A stretch of DNA of 6,822 bases. Source: Paracoccaceae bacterium (GTDB lineage: Bacteria > Pseudomonadota > Alphaproteobacteria > Rhodobacterales > Rhodobacteraceae). Below the pieces are notes generated by a model. It was not told the DNA's origin and ran no database searches. It was given only the letters and a program-made list of their open reading frames with translations. The position numbers and the translations under genes were made by a program. This document shows positions 1-6,320 of the stretch, one piece after another. Location of the stretch: positions 1-6,822 of the forward strand of contig SKWJ01000213.1 of NCBI GenBank assembly GCA_007128995.1, in the 5' to 3' direction. Position 1 is the stretch's first letter; each line of letters starts with the position of its first letter.

Positions 1-1020
1 ATGGAGGCCTGCCGCGCCGCGATCCGCACCGGGTCACTGTCGTTCCACGCAGCCTCGAAATTGCTGCCAGACCATGTCCGCGATCCGTCGTTGGTGCTGT
101 ATGCGTTCTGTCGTCTGGCAGATGATGCCGTTGACGAAGGCGTAAATCCAAAGGCGGCAGTCCTGAACCTGCAAGAACGCCTTGACAGCGCCTATGCAGG
201 CGCGCCGCGCGACTCTGCTATCGACCGGTCCTTTGCGCGGATGATCGACACCCACCGTTTGCCGCGCGCCCTGCCCGATGCGCTTCTGGAAGGATTGGCC
301 TGGGATGCCGAGGGGCGGCGTTTCGAGACGCTTTCGGGTGTTCTGGACTATTCTGCACGGGTTGCCGCAGTGGTTGGTGTGATGATGTGCGTGCTTATGG
401 GGGTTCGCGACCGGCATCGGCTTGCGCGCGCCTGCGATCTGGGTCTGGCGATGCAATTGACCAACATTGCCCGCGACGTTGGCGAAGACGCGCAGCGTGG
501 CCGCATCTATCTTCCACTTGAATGGTTTGAACAGGAAGACCTTGATCCGCGAACCTTTCTGCGCGCACCGGCCCCCGTGCCACAAATACGCAGCATGACA
601 GCCCGATTGCTGCAGGAAGCGGACAGGCTGTATATCCGCGCCGAGCCCGGCATAGCGTGCTTGCCGCTTTCCTGCCGCTCTGGCATATTTGCTGCCCGCA
701 GCATCTATGCCGGGATCGGCCATACCATCCGCGGCCAAGGATATGACAGTATCTCTCAGCGCGCGCGCACCGGCAAGGCCCGCAAGATTGGCTGGCTTGT
801 CACGTCAGCCTTGCGCGCAGGCCTGACTGTTGTTCAACCCACAATGGCAACGCTCTATGCCAAACCCTGCAGGGAAGTCGACTTCCTTGTCGCCGCCGCG
901 ACGGATGAAACACCGCGTTTCAGCCGTTCCGACACATTGATCACGGCGCTTGCAAGATTGCGCGCACAAGACATTGCAGCGCGAGAACGGCAAGTCGGGT
1001 TGGATCGGCGCAGCGCCTGA
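1..1020 (+). CDS. crtB: Phytoene synthase (15-cis-phytoene synthase), probably 5'-partial
   Basis: CrtB joins two geranylgeranyl diphosphates head to head, via prephytoene diphosphate, to make phytoene, the first committed step of carotenoid synthesis. It is a soluble or peripheral all-helical enzyme of the squalene/phytoene synthase family. Both Mg-diphosphate-binding motifs are visible: DDAVD at residues 41-45 and RDVGED at 158-163 within MQLTNIARDVGED. The family signatures YAFCRLADD (34-42) and ALLEGLAWDAEGRR (94-107) are also present. The 339 residues fit the usual 340-355. As I recall the Rhodobacter proteins, they have about six residues before the position of this Met, and the frame is open at base 1, so the true start probably lies just outside the window. 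In relatives crtB follows crtI, which is expected upstream here. tspO follows after 127 bp on the same strand. The family assignment is very secure; the start is not. Confidence 0.96.
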   Translation: MEACRAAIRTGSLSFHAASKLLPDHVRDPSLVLYAFCRLADDAVDEGVNPKAAVLNLQERLDSAYAGAPRDSAIDRSFARMIDTHRLPRALPDALLEGLAWDAEGRRFETLSGVLDYSARVAAVVGVMMCVLMGVRDRHRLARACDLGLAMQLTNIARDVGEDAQRGRIYLPLEWFEQEDLDPRTFLRAPAPVPQIRSMTARLLQEADRLYIRAEPGIACLPLSCRSGIFAARSIYAGIGHTIRGQGYDSISQRARTGKARKIGWLVTSALRAGLTVVQPTMATLYAKPCREVDFLVAAATDETPRFSRSDTLITALARLRAQDIAARERQVGLDRRSA

Positions 1021-1040
1021 ACTACATAATTGGGATGACG

Positions 1041-1063
1041 TGCAAAGGGCGGTATCCTTTGCA
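1041..1063. promoter_or_regulatory. Perfect 8-bp inverted repeat (stem-loop or operator) between crtB and tspO
   Basis: TGCAAAGG and CCTTTGCA are exact reverse complements separated by seven bases, starting 20 bases after the crtB stop and ending 84 bases before the tspO start. As RNA this would form an 8-bp stem with a 7-nt loop. No T-run follows (the next bases are GGATATTCG), so it does not look like a standard intrinsic terminator. It could be a 3'-end stabilising or processing hairpin for crtIB mRNA, a leaky attenuator before tspO, or a dyad operator for a DNA-binding protein. It does not match the PpsR (TGT-N12-ACA) or FNR (TTGAT-N4-ATCAA) consensus. The repeat itself is certain; its role is inferred. 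Confidence 0.5.
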
Positions 1064-1147
1064 GGATATTCGATGGCAGCTGCGCCGATCCTGACGCACC
1101 TGAGAGTGATATCGGGCTGCGAAGACGCACGAGAAAGAGAGTTTGCG

Positions 1148-1606
1148 ATGGACTGGATGCTGTTTCTGACTTTTCTCGCAGCGTGTGGGGCAGCCGGTGC
1201 GACAGGGTCGATGTTTGAGCCGGGCAACTGGTACCGGGATCTGGACAAGCCGGTCTGGACACCGCCGGGCTTCGTCTTTCCTCTGGTGTGGGTCACGTTG
1301 TATGTGGCGATGGCTTATGCGGCCATGCGGGTGGCCCCCCTGCAGGGATCTGCCCAGGCGATGGCGTTCTGGGCAGCACAGATCGCGTTCAACACTCTGT
1401 GGTCGCCGATCTTCTTCGGGCTGAAGCGCATGCGCGCGGCACTTGTCGTTGTCAGCCTGATGTGGGTGTTTGTCGCAGCGACGATGATGAGCTTTTATGC
1501 GCTGGACCCTATCGCCGGATGGCTTTTTGCGCCTTACCTGCTCTGGGTCACGATCGCGGGAGCCTTGAATTTCTCGGTCATGCGGCGCAATCCGCAATTT
1601 GCCTGA
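1148..1606 (+). CDS. tspO: TspO/MBR family tryptophan-rich sensory protein
   Basis: TspO (formerly CrtK) is a five-helix outer-membrane protein in Rhodobacter that binds porphyrins and cholesterol-like ligands. There it acts as a negative regulator of photosynthesis gene expression under oxygen, probably through tetrapyrrole handling. The 152-residue product matches the family throughout: an N-terminal segment MDWMLFLTFLAACGA, the Trp/Pro-rich loop KPVWTPP (34-40), the hallmark QIAFNTLWSPIFFGLKR (78-94), and a terminal segment LLWVTIAGALNFSVMRRN (131-148). Five hydrophobic segments can be seen, around residues 4-22, 42-62, 70-91, 96-117 and 124-144. The ATG at 1148 is chosen because it matches the family N-terminus and has GAGAG at 1137-1141, six bases upstream; the same frame is open further upstream, but that part is not TspO-like. 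It is probably co-transcribed with crtB, as in Rhodobacter, though it is not followed by crtC here. Confidence 0.96.
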   Translation: MDWMLFLTFLAACGAAGATGSMFEPGNWYRDLDKPVWTPPGFVFPLVWVTLYVAMAYAAMRVAPLQGSAQAMAFWAAQIAFNTLWSPIFFGLKRMRAALVVVSLMWVFVAATMMSFYALDPIAGWLFAPYLLWVTIAGALNFSVMRRNPQFA

Positions 1607-1693
1607 CTGGCTTTTGCAGAATACTGCCGCGCCGCCGATCCTTGCTGTTTCACGCAGAACGCGCAACAGTGGTTTGCCCGGGGCAGCGCAAGA

Positions 1694-2239
1694 TCAGTGG
1701 GTTGGCGCAAGTGCCGCGGCATGCGATCCGAAGATCGTATGCAGATGTTTTGCCATATAGATCTTCAACCATGGTGTGAAACGGTCTGGAATTCGCTCTA
1801 TCATCGCGCGCAAGGCAGCGAGATTGATCCAGTCCGTATCACAGACCTCGAGCGGGTTCGGTCGTATCTCCAGATCAGGCATCGCCCGCGCGGTGAACAC
1901 CTGCACCAGTTCATGCTCGACCAGTCCACCCCCGACATCGGCGCGGTATTCGATCACACCGGCATGTCGCAGGTCCAGCCCGGTTACCCCCAACTCCTCG
2001 TCCAGCCTGCGCCGGGCACAGTCCAGATCATCTTCGTCCCAATGCGGATGCGTGCAACATGTGTTGGCCCAGAGCCCCGGCGTATGGTACTTGCTCAGCG
2101 CACGACGCTGGATCAGGACACGGTCCCCTTCGGTGACGAAGACAGAGATGGCCTTATGGCGCAGCCCGCGCTGGTGGACATAAAGCTTGTCCAAGGGTTG
2201 CAGAACGCCATTTTCCCAGGCCGGGATCAGCGCCGTCAT
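1694..2239 (-). CDS. idi: Isopentenyl-diphosphate delta-isomerase, type 1
   Basis: This cytoplasmic Nudix-fold, metal-dependent enzyme interconverts IPP and DMAPP, supplying the starter for geranylgeranyl diphosphate used by CrtB and BchG. In the 181-residue product the block RRALSKYHTPGLWANTCCTHP ends at residue 65. Cys62 corresponds to the catalytic Cys67 of the E. coli enzyme, and His64 to its His69 metal ligand. The Nudix-like helix CARRRLDEELG spans 74-84, and Glu108 and Glu110 in VEHE match E. coli Glu114 and Glu116. The C-terminal FTPWLKIY (154-161) is typical. The start is the ATG at 2239, which overlaps the bchP stop as ATGA and gives the family N-terminus MTALIPAWENGVLQP; the open frame upstream lies antiphase inside bchP and is not IDI-like. 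It is the last gene of the bch block and is probably translationally coupled to bchP. It corresponds to orf176 of the Rhodobacter cluster. Confidence 0.96.
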   Translation of the reverse strand: MTALIPAWENGVLQPLDKLYVHQRGLRHKAISVFVTEGDRVLIQRRALSKYHTPGLWANTCCTHPHWDEDDLDCARRRLDEELGVTGLDLRHAGVIEYRADVGGGLVEHELVQVFTARAMPDLEIRPNPLEVCDTDWINLAALRAMIERIPDRFTPWLKIYMAKHLHTIFGSHAAALAPTH

Positions 2240-3417
2240 GTGTAGCCTGGTCTGACAAGCCCGGTGAGGTGAAGCATGTTCTTCACACCGATCTTGAGAT
2301 GCGCCAAGGGGCGCGCTGCCACCAGTTTCTTGTTCATGTAAGCCTCGAATGTCAGACGCTGCACATCGATATCGTGGCATAGCGAGACAAACCGCTCGCG
2401 CCGCTCGTCCGACTTGTAATAGGCATCCTGCATCTGGCGCAACACCCGAAACACGGTCTTGTGTTCACGCATGAACAGTTTCCGCGCCAATTTCAGGTCC
2501 TTCGCCTTGCCGGATGCGAGCGCCGCCTGAGCGGCAGTCGCCGCTACGCGCCCACCAACCATGGCGTAATAGATCCCCTCGCCCGAACTTGGTGCGACCA
2601 CGCCTGCAGCGTCACCGGCCAGCACCACATCGCGGCCATTGTCCCAGCGATCCATCGGCCGCAGCGGGATAGGCGCGCCTTCGCGCCTGATGGTTTCACA
2701 GCCGGTCAGCCCGGACATGGCACGCAGGTCAGCAGTGGCCTTTTTCAGGTCGGCGCCGTTGATCTCGGTCCCCATCCCGACGCTGGCATGCTTGCCATGC
2801 GGAAAGACCCAACCATAGAAATCCGAACTGATCCGTCCGTCATAAATCACATCGCATCGGTCCGGGTGATAGTGATCATTTGCCGGCGGGGCCTTTATGA
2901 TCTCGTGATAAGCGATCACATAGGGGATCTTGTCGCCGCCGGGAACTTCTGCCCGGGCAACGTTCGAGCGGGCGCCATCTGCCCCGATCACCAGTCTTGT
3001 GCGTGTTCGTGTCTCACCGCCCGAGGCTTTGTTGCGCCAGACGACATGGGTCCCTTCGACATCGCGCTCGATGCGCAGGAATGTCCCAGTAAGGCGGTCT
3101 GCCCCGTTGCGTTCGGCACGCGCACGCAAGAATTCATCGAAATGCTCGCGATCGACCATTCCGACATACCCGTTCTCGATGGGAATATCGACAGCGCGCC
3201 CGGTCGGGGAAATCATCCGCGCCGTTGTGATCTGTGCCACGAGTTGCGACATCGGTATGTCGAAATCCGCAATTGCGCGCGGCGGTATCGCGCCTCCACA
3301 AGGTTTGATCCGGCCCGCACGGTCCAGCAGCGCAACCTTTTTGCCGGCGCGCGACAAATCATCCGCAGCAGTCGCACCTGATGGCCCCCCACCCACGATG
3401 AAAACATCATATTCCAT
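2236..3417 (-). CDS. bchP: Geranylgeranyl-bacteriochlorophyll reductase
   Basis: BchP uses reduced cofactor and FAD to saturate three double bonds of the geranylgeranyl tail, giving the phytyl tail of bacteriochlorophyll a. It is a membrane-associated flavoprotein. The 393 residues match the usual Rhodobacter length of about 390-394. Visible elements are the N-terminal dinucleotide-binding motif FIVGGGPSGATAADDL (6-21), the family signature IKPCGGAIPP (37-46), a GADGARS motif (145-151), and the second FAD motif AGDAAGVVAPSSGEGIYYA (267-285). The ATG at 3417 lies 3 bp after the stop of the upstream PucC-like gene, with GGGAG (bases 3426-3430 on the opposite strand) eight bases upstream and inside that gene's end. 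It acts after BchG, two genes upstream. Its stop overlaps the idi start by ATGA. I see no broken motif. Confidence 0.97.
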   Translation of the reverse strand: MEYDVFIVGGGPSGATAADDLSRAGKKVALLDRAGRIKPCGGAIPPRAIADFDIPMSQLVAQITTARMISPTGRAVDIPIENGYVGMVDREHFDEFLRARAERNGADRLTGTFLRIERDVEGTHVVWRNKASGGETRTRTRLVIGADGARSNVARAEVPGGDKIPYVIAYHEIIKAPPANDHYHPDRCDVIYDGRISSDFYGWVFPHGKHASVGMGTEINGADLKKATADLRAMSGLTGCETIRREGAPIPLRPMDRWDNGRDVVLAGDAAGVVAPSSGEGIYYAMVGGRVAATAAQAALASGKAKDLKLARKLFMREHKTVFRVLRQMQDAYYKSDERRERFVSLCHDIDVQRLTFEAYMNKKLVAARPLAHLKIGVKNMLHLTGLVRPGYT

Positions 3418-3420
3418 GGT

Positions 3421-4692
3421 CTATTCTCCCGGAACCATCAGCGCTTTTGGGCGCGGTGACATGATACGCGCGGCGAGCACCGCAGACGCAATGAAGAGTG
3501 TTGCCTGAAACAGGAAAACTACACCAAAGGCATCAGCAACAGGCAAGATGCTGCGCGTAAGATCGACCAGTGCTGCGCCAGTCAGACCGCCAAAGCCAGC
3601 AGCCATCGCCTGCGACGCGCCCCATAGACCGACCCGCGTACCTTCGCGTTTGTCACGCCCTTCGCCTGCAAGCTGCATCATCGAGCCGATCGCAGCCACG
3701 GCGAACATTCCGTTGAAAAAACCCAGCCCCACGACCAGCGGAACCAACGGCAAAAGCCACAGACTTGCCCCTGAAATCGCGACCAGCATCAGTGCCGAGC
3801 CGATACAGCCTGCCATCACCCAGCTGCGCAAACTACCGATCCTCAGCCCTGACGCGGCAACACCCACCAGAACCATGCCAAGGAAGACCCCGCCATTCTG
3901 CGCACCGGACATCTGCGTGGACTGTCCCGGCGTATACCCGAAGACAAGCCCTGCATAGGGTTCAAGGATCAGTTCCTGCATGAAATACGCGGTCATCGAC
4001 AAGAATACAAAGAACGTGAACTGGCGTGCGCGCGTATCCGACCAGATGTCGCGCAACCCGTCGCGGAACCGTTGTGGTGGGGGCGCGGGGCGGGAAATGA
4101 CCCGCCGCTCGATTCCCCAAACGGCCAGAACCGTCACGGCCACTGCACCGCTGCAGATGATCATCACGATCACCAGCAGGCGCGCATGGCTATAAGGGTC
4201 CAGAAACTGGCCAGCGGTGATTGCTGTCAGCGCAATGCCCGCGATCATCATCAGCCATGTGATGGTCGCGGCCGCCGGGCGGCGCTGCTCTGCCGTCGCT
4301 GTTGCCAGCAAGGCCAACAGAGAGGTGCCCGACGCCCCGACACCCAGCCCGATAACGGCATACGCCAAGACCGACAGGCCCAGACCCAGCGCGAAATGTG
4401 TTTCCAGAACCGGGATGGCCAGCGCAGCGCCCAACCCCCCGGCGGCAAGCAGCCCCATGCCTGCGATGATCCAGCGCGTGCGGTTGCCGCCTTGATCGGC
4501 GAGATGGCCCCAATTGGGGCGGGTTATCTGCACACCATAATGCAAGGCCACCAGAAACCCGGGCAACACAACAGGCAAGGCCAGTTCCACCACCATCAGC
4601 CGGTTCAGCGTCGATGTCATCAAAACCACGATGGCACCCAGTGCAGCCTGCACCAGACCAAGGCGGAAAATCTGCACCCATGACAATGTCAT
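3421..4692 (-). CDS. PucC-like MFS protein of the bacteriochlorophyll delivery (BCD) family, orf428/bch2 type
   Basis: This integral membrane protein of 423 residues has about twelve hydrophobic segments and belongs to the PucC/LhaA/Orf428 group of the major facilitator superfamily. Family marks include LNRLMVVELALP (29-40), RPNWGHLAD (58-66), the segment MQELILEPYAGLVFG (238-252) and GTRVGLWGASQAMAAGFGG (351-369). PucC and LhaA assist assembly of light-harvesting complexes 2 and 1; the paralogue encoded between bchG and bchP is assigned by position and is often annotated bch2 or orf428. Its exact job is less well defined; pigment hand-over between synthase, reductase and assembly sites is the usual inference. 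The start ATG at 4692 overlaps the bchG stop as ATGA, with GAGGG (bases 4701-4705 on the opposite strand) eight bases upstream. A true pucC of an LH2 operon is less likely because it would sit beside pucBA. Confidence 0.92.
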   Translation of the reverse strand: MTLSWVQIFRLGLVQAALGAIVVLMTSTLNRLMVVELALPVVLPGFLVALHYGVQITRPNWGHLADQGGNRTRWIIAGMGLLAAGGLGAALAIPVLETHFALGLGLSVLAYAVIGLGVGASGTSLLALLATATAEQRRPAAATITWLMMIAGIALTAITAGQFLDPYSHARLLVIVMIICSGAVAVTVLAVWGIERRVISRPAPPPQRFRDGLRDIWSDTRARQFTFFVFLSMTAYFMQELILEPYAGLVFGYTPGQSTQMSGAQNGGVFLGMVLVGVAASGLRIGSLRSWVMAGCIGSALMLVAISGASLWLLPLVPLVVGLGFFNGMFAVAAIGSMMQLAGEGRDKREGTRVGLWGASQAMAAGFGGLTGAALVDLTRSILPVADAFGVVFLFQATLFIASAVLAARIMSPRPKALMVPGE

Positions 4693-5585
4693 ACGCCAAT
4701 CCCTCGAAGTGCAAATGCCGCCACCATCATGCCCAGCACATAGGGCCCAACGCCGGTTCCGTTAAACCATGGCGCAAGCCGTGCAGGATCGCGGCGCCAG
4801 CGCCCCAGCGCCCAGATCTGGACACCGATCCCCAGCGCGATCACGCCTGCGTGCACGGGCGCCCCCCAGATCAGCAGCAAGAAGACGACAACAAGTTGCG
4901 CCATCACCATGACCGTGCCCGCGACTGTGGCCGCATCAACCGGTCCCATTGTGACCGGCAGTGACCTTAGCCCCATCTGTCGATCACCCTCGATCGCCTT
5001 GAAATCGTTGATCGTCATGATCCCATGCGCGCCCAGACCATAGAGCACCGCGATTGCGACAATTTCGAAACGGGGGGCACCTGCTGCGATGACGGCAGCA
5101 CCGGTGAACCAGGGCAGGCTTTCATAGCTCAGCCCGACCAGACCCGGCCCCCACCACCCCGAGCGCTTCGCGCGGACTGGCTCTGCCGAATAGGCCCAGG
5201 CCGCCAACACGCCGACAACTGTCGCCCCGAAGCCCCATGGCCCAAGCTGCCAGCCGACAACCAGCGCAAGCCCGGTCATCGCCAGCGCGATATAAAGACC
5301 CCAGCGCCCTGGAATACGTCCAGACGGGATGGGCCGGTTAGGTTCATTGATCGCGTCGACATGCCGGTCGCACCAGTCATTCGCCGCCTGCGACATGCCA
5401 CAGACGATGGGACCGGCCAGAAGCACGCCCAAGACAACCAGCGCCCAGGATTCAGGCCACACCCCGACCGAGATGATACCACACAGATAAGCCCACATCG
5501 GCGGGAACCATGTGATCGGCTTGATCAGTTCCAACATCGCACGAGGGTGCGGCATTCGGGCGGGGATATGATCACTCACTGTCAT
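4689..5585 (-). CDS. bchG: Bacteriochlorophyll a synthase (geranylgeranyl transferase)
   Basis: BchG esterifies bacteriochlorophyllide a with geranylgeranyl diphosphate in the cytoplasmic membrane, the final attachment step before reduction by BchP. It is a UbiA-superfamily prenyltransferase. The 298-residue product has the near-invariant N-terminal stretch ELIKPITWFPPMWAYLCG (19-36). The first Asp-rich motif, NDWCDRHVD (69-77), is followed by the signature INEPNRPIPSGRIPGRWG (79-96). The second motif is NDFKAIEGDR (193-202), and AEPVRAKRSGWWGPGL (134-149) and the C-terminal LGMMVAAFALRG are also typical. Seven to nine hydrophobic helices are evident. The ATG at 5585 fits the family N-terminus; its only clear SD-like sequence, GGAAGG, is rather distant (12 bases). 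It is the first gene after a 136-bp gap containing a PpsR operator, so it probably heads a bchG-bch2-bchP-idi transcript as well as receiving read-through from bchEJ. Confidence 0.97.
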   Translation of the reverse strand: MTVSDHIPARMPHPRAMLELIKPITWFPPMWAYLCGIISVGVWPESWALVVLGVLLAGPIVCGMSQAANDWCDRHVDAINEPNRPIPSGRIPGRWGLYIALAMTGLALVVGWQLGPWGFGATVVGVLAAWAYSAEPVRAKRSGWWGPGLVGLSYESLPWFTGAAVIAAGAPRFEIVAIAVLYGLGAHGIMTINDFKAIEGDRQMGLRSLPVTMGPVDAATVAGTVMVMAQLVVVFLLLIWGAPVHAGVIALGIGVQIWALGRWRRDPARLAPWFNGTGVGPYVLGMMVAAFALRGIGV

Positions 5586-5597
5586 ATGTCAACTTTG

Positions 5598-5603
5598 CCT
5601 TCC
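5598..5603 (-). promoter_or_regulatory. Putative distant ribosome binding site of bchG
   Basis: Read on the minus strand, GGAAGG precedes the bchG ATG by 12 bases, longer than the usual 5-9. No better purine-rich sequence lies closer (the intervening bases are CAAAGTTGACAT), and the next in-frame ATG, residue 11, would remove only poorly conserved residues. Spacing this long would suggest modest initiation strength, or a start a few codons further in. Confidence 0.4.
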
Positions 5604-5621
5604 AATCTCGAGTCGGGCAAG

Positions 5622-5639
5622 TGTAAATTTAGCCTTACA
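5622..5639. promoter_or_regulatory. PpsR/CrtJ operator upstream of bchG
   Basis: The 18-bp sequence TGTAAATTTAGCCTTACA is an exact TGT-N12-ACA palindrome, the known binding consensus of the redox/light repressor PpsR (CrtJ) that controls bch, crt and puc promoters in purple bacteria. The dyad extends to TGTA/TACA on each side, with a further A/T pair. It lies 37-54 bases upstream of the bchG ATG. On the minus strand a possible -10 box TACACT (bases 5620-5625) overlaps it, with a weak -35-like TTTTGA (5642-5647) at 16-bp spacing; repression by blocking RNA polymerase would fit. The palindrome is seen directly; binding by PpsR is inferred, since no ppsR gene is in the window. The promoter boxes are weak guesses. 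Confidence 0.75.
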
Positions 5640-5661
5640 GTTCAAAAACGACCAGAAATCA

Positions 5662-5679
5662 CATTTCGCGATACTTACA
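5662..5679 (-). promoter_or_regulatory. Possible degenerate second PpsR site
   Basis: On the minus strand TGTAAGTATCGCGAAATG has a perfect left half (TGTAA, identical to the main site) but ends in ATG rather than ACA. It starts exactly 40 bases from the main operator, about four helical turns, so both would face the same side of DNA. PpsR/CrtJ is known to bind paired sites cooperatively, often with one weaker site. A half-site match this short could be chance. Confidence 0.25.
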
Positions 5680-5721
5680 AGCGGCGCATTGACCTGCTTG
5701 CAGCGTCACCCCGCCGCAGCC

Positions 5722-6315
5722 CTAGCCTGCGCGAAGAACAAACACGCAGGCAGGCGCGCCCGACGCAACGCAGCTTTCTTCGGCGACGCGAACATCTGGC
5801 CAGACAAGGTGGGTATACAGCCGCTCGAAGACCGCAGCATGCCAGGCGCAGATCGGCCCGCTTGCCGGGCCGATCGCCAGCGGGTTGCCCGCAATTTCCA
5901 GGCGCAAGGGCGTGTAACCCAGCACCCGGAACCGGCCTGATCCGGCAAAGGTCCAGGCATGTTTCGCAATTGCAAGCGTCAATAACCGTGCCCCAAACGC
6001 AGCAGGCAAGGCGCGGATCACCTGCTGCGCCACGGCAGGGATGCGGTTGGCAAGTATGTAATCCCCCGTGGCCACCCCGGCCTTGCGCTGAATCTCATGG
6101 GCATGAGACGGCAGATACAGGCGCACGGCATGGTGCAGACGCGCAACATCTTCTTCCGCAAGCATGCCTGACTCTGCCGGAGGCTCTTCCACCCCAGCCC
6201 GGTAGAGAAGCGCATGGCGCAGGCGCTCTCCGATTATGGCATCGAGGACCGGCAGATGTTGAAGAACGGCATTCGGCCCGATGCGCGCCCCACCTGCTTG
6301 CGAAAGGACAGACAT
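5722..6315 (-). CDS. bchJ: BchJ, V4R-domain bacteriochlorophyll biosynthesis protein
   Basis: This 197-residue protein has the C-terminal V4R (4-vinyl reductase-like) small-molecule-binding domain, roughly residues 115-195. It includes the ending pattern of two conserved cysteines, SCVASGAPACVFVL (Cys182 and Cys190), and another at Cys156. BchJ was first named as a divinyl (8-vinyl) reductase, but that activity is now credited to BciA/BciB and to the BchXYZ reductase. Proposed roles for BchJ are substrate binding or hand-over near Mg-chelatase and the methyltransferase BchM. The N-terminal part HLPVLDAIIGERLRHALLYRAG (residues 20-41) is helical and typical of BchJ. The ATG at 6315 lies 5 bp after the bchE stop with only a weak purine stretch (GCGGAATAG), suggesting translational coupling. 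The 136-bp gap to bchG follows. Family identity is firm from sequence and position; the molecular function is uncertain. Confidence 0.92.
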   Translation of the reverse strand: MSVLSQAGGARIGPNAVLQHLPVLDAIIGERLRHALLYRAGVEEPPAESGMLAEEDVARLHHAVRLYLPSHAHEIQRKAGVATGDYILANRIPAVAQQVIRALPAAFGARLLTLAIAKHAWTFAGSGRFRVLGYTPLRLEIAGNPLAIGPASGPICAWHAAVFERLYTHLVWPDVRVAEESCVASGAPACVFVLRAG

Positions 6316-6320
6316 GGTCG

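Noticed and set aside
34..738. Minus-strand 234-codon open frame opposite crtB
   Set aside because: It is entirely antisense to crtB, which has both catalytic motifs; the product resembles no family and is a codon-bias shadow.
950..1147. N-terminal extension of the tspO frame by 66 codons back into crtB
   Set aside because: The extra residues are not TspO-like, would overlap crtB, and the ATG at 1148 has a Shine-Dalgarno sequence and the family N-terminus.
1607..1693. Bidirectional terminator between the convergent tspO and idi genes
   Set aside because: I see only short stems, GCAG/CTGC at 1616-1627 and CTGTT/AACAG at 1645-1669, with no T-run on either strand. Termination is expected here by position, but no recognisable intrinsic terminator supports it.
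2240..2380. Upstream extension of idi to an ATG at 2380
   Set aside because: It would lie inside bchP in another frame. The ATGA-coupled start at 2239 gives the normal IDI N-terminus.
2461..3381. Long plus-strand open frame (306 codons) inside bchP
   Set aside because: It is antisense to a fully motif-supported bchP, its product is rich in Cys/His/Arg with no recognisable family, and long antisense frames are expected in high-GC DNA.
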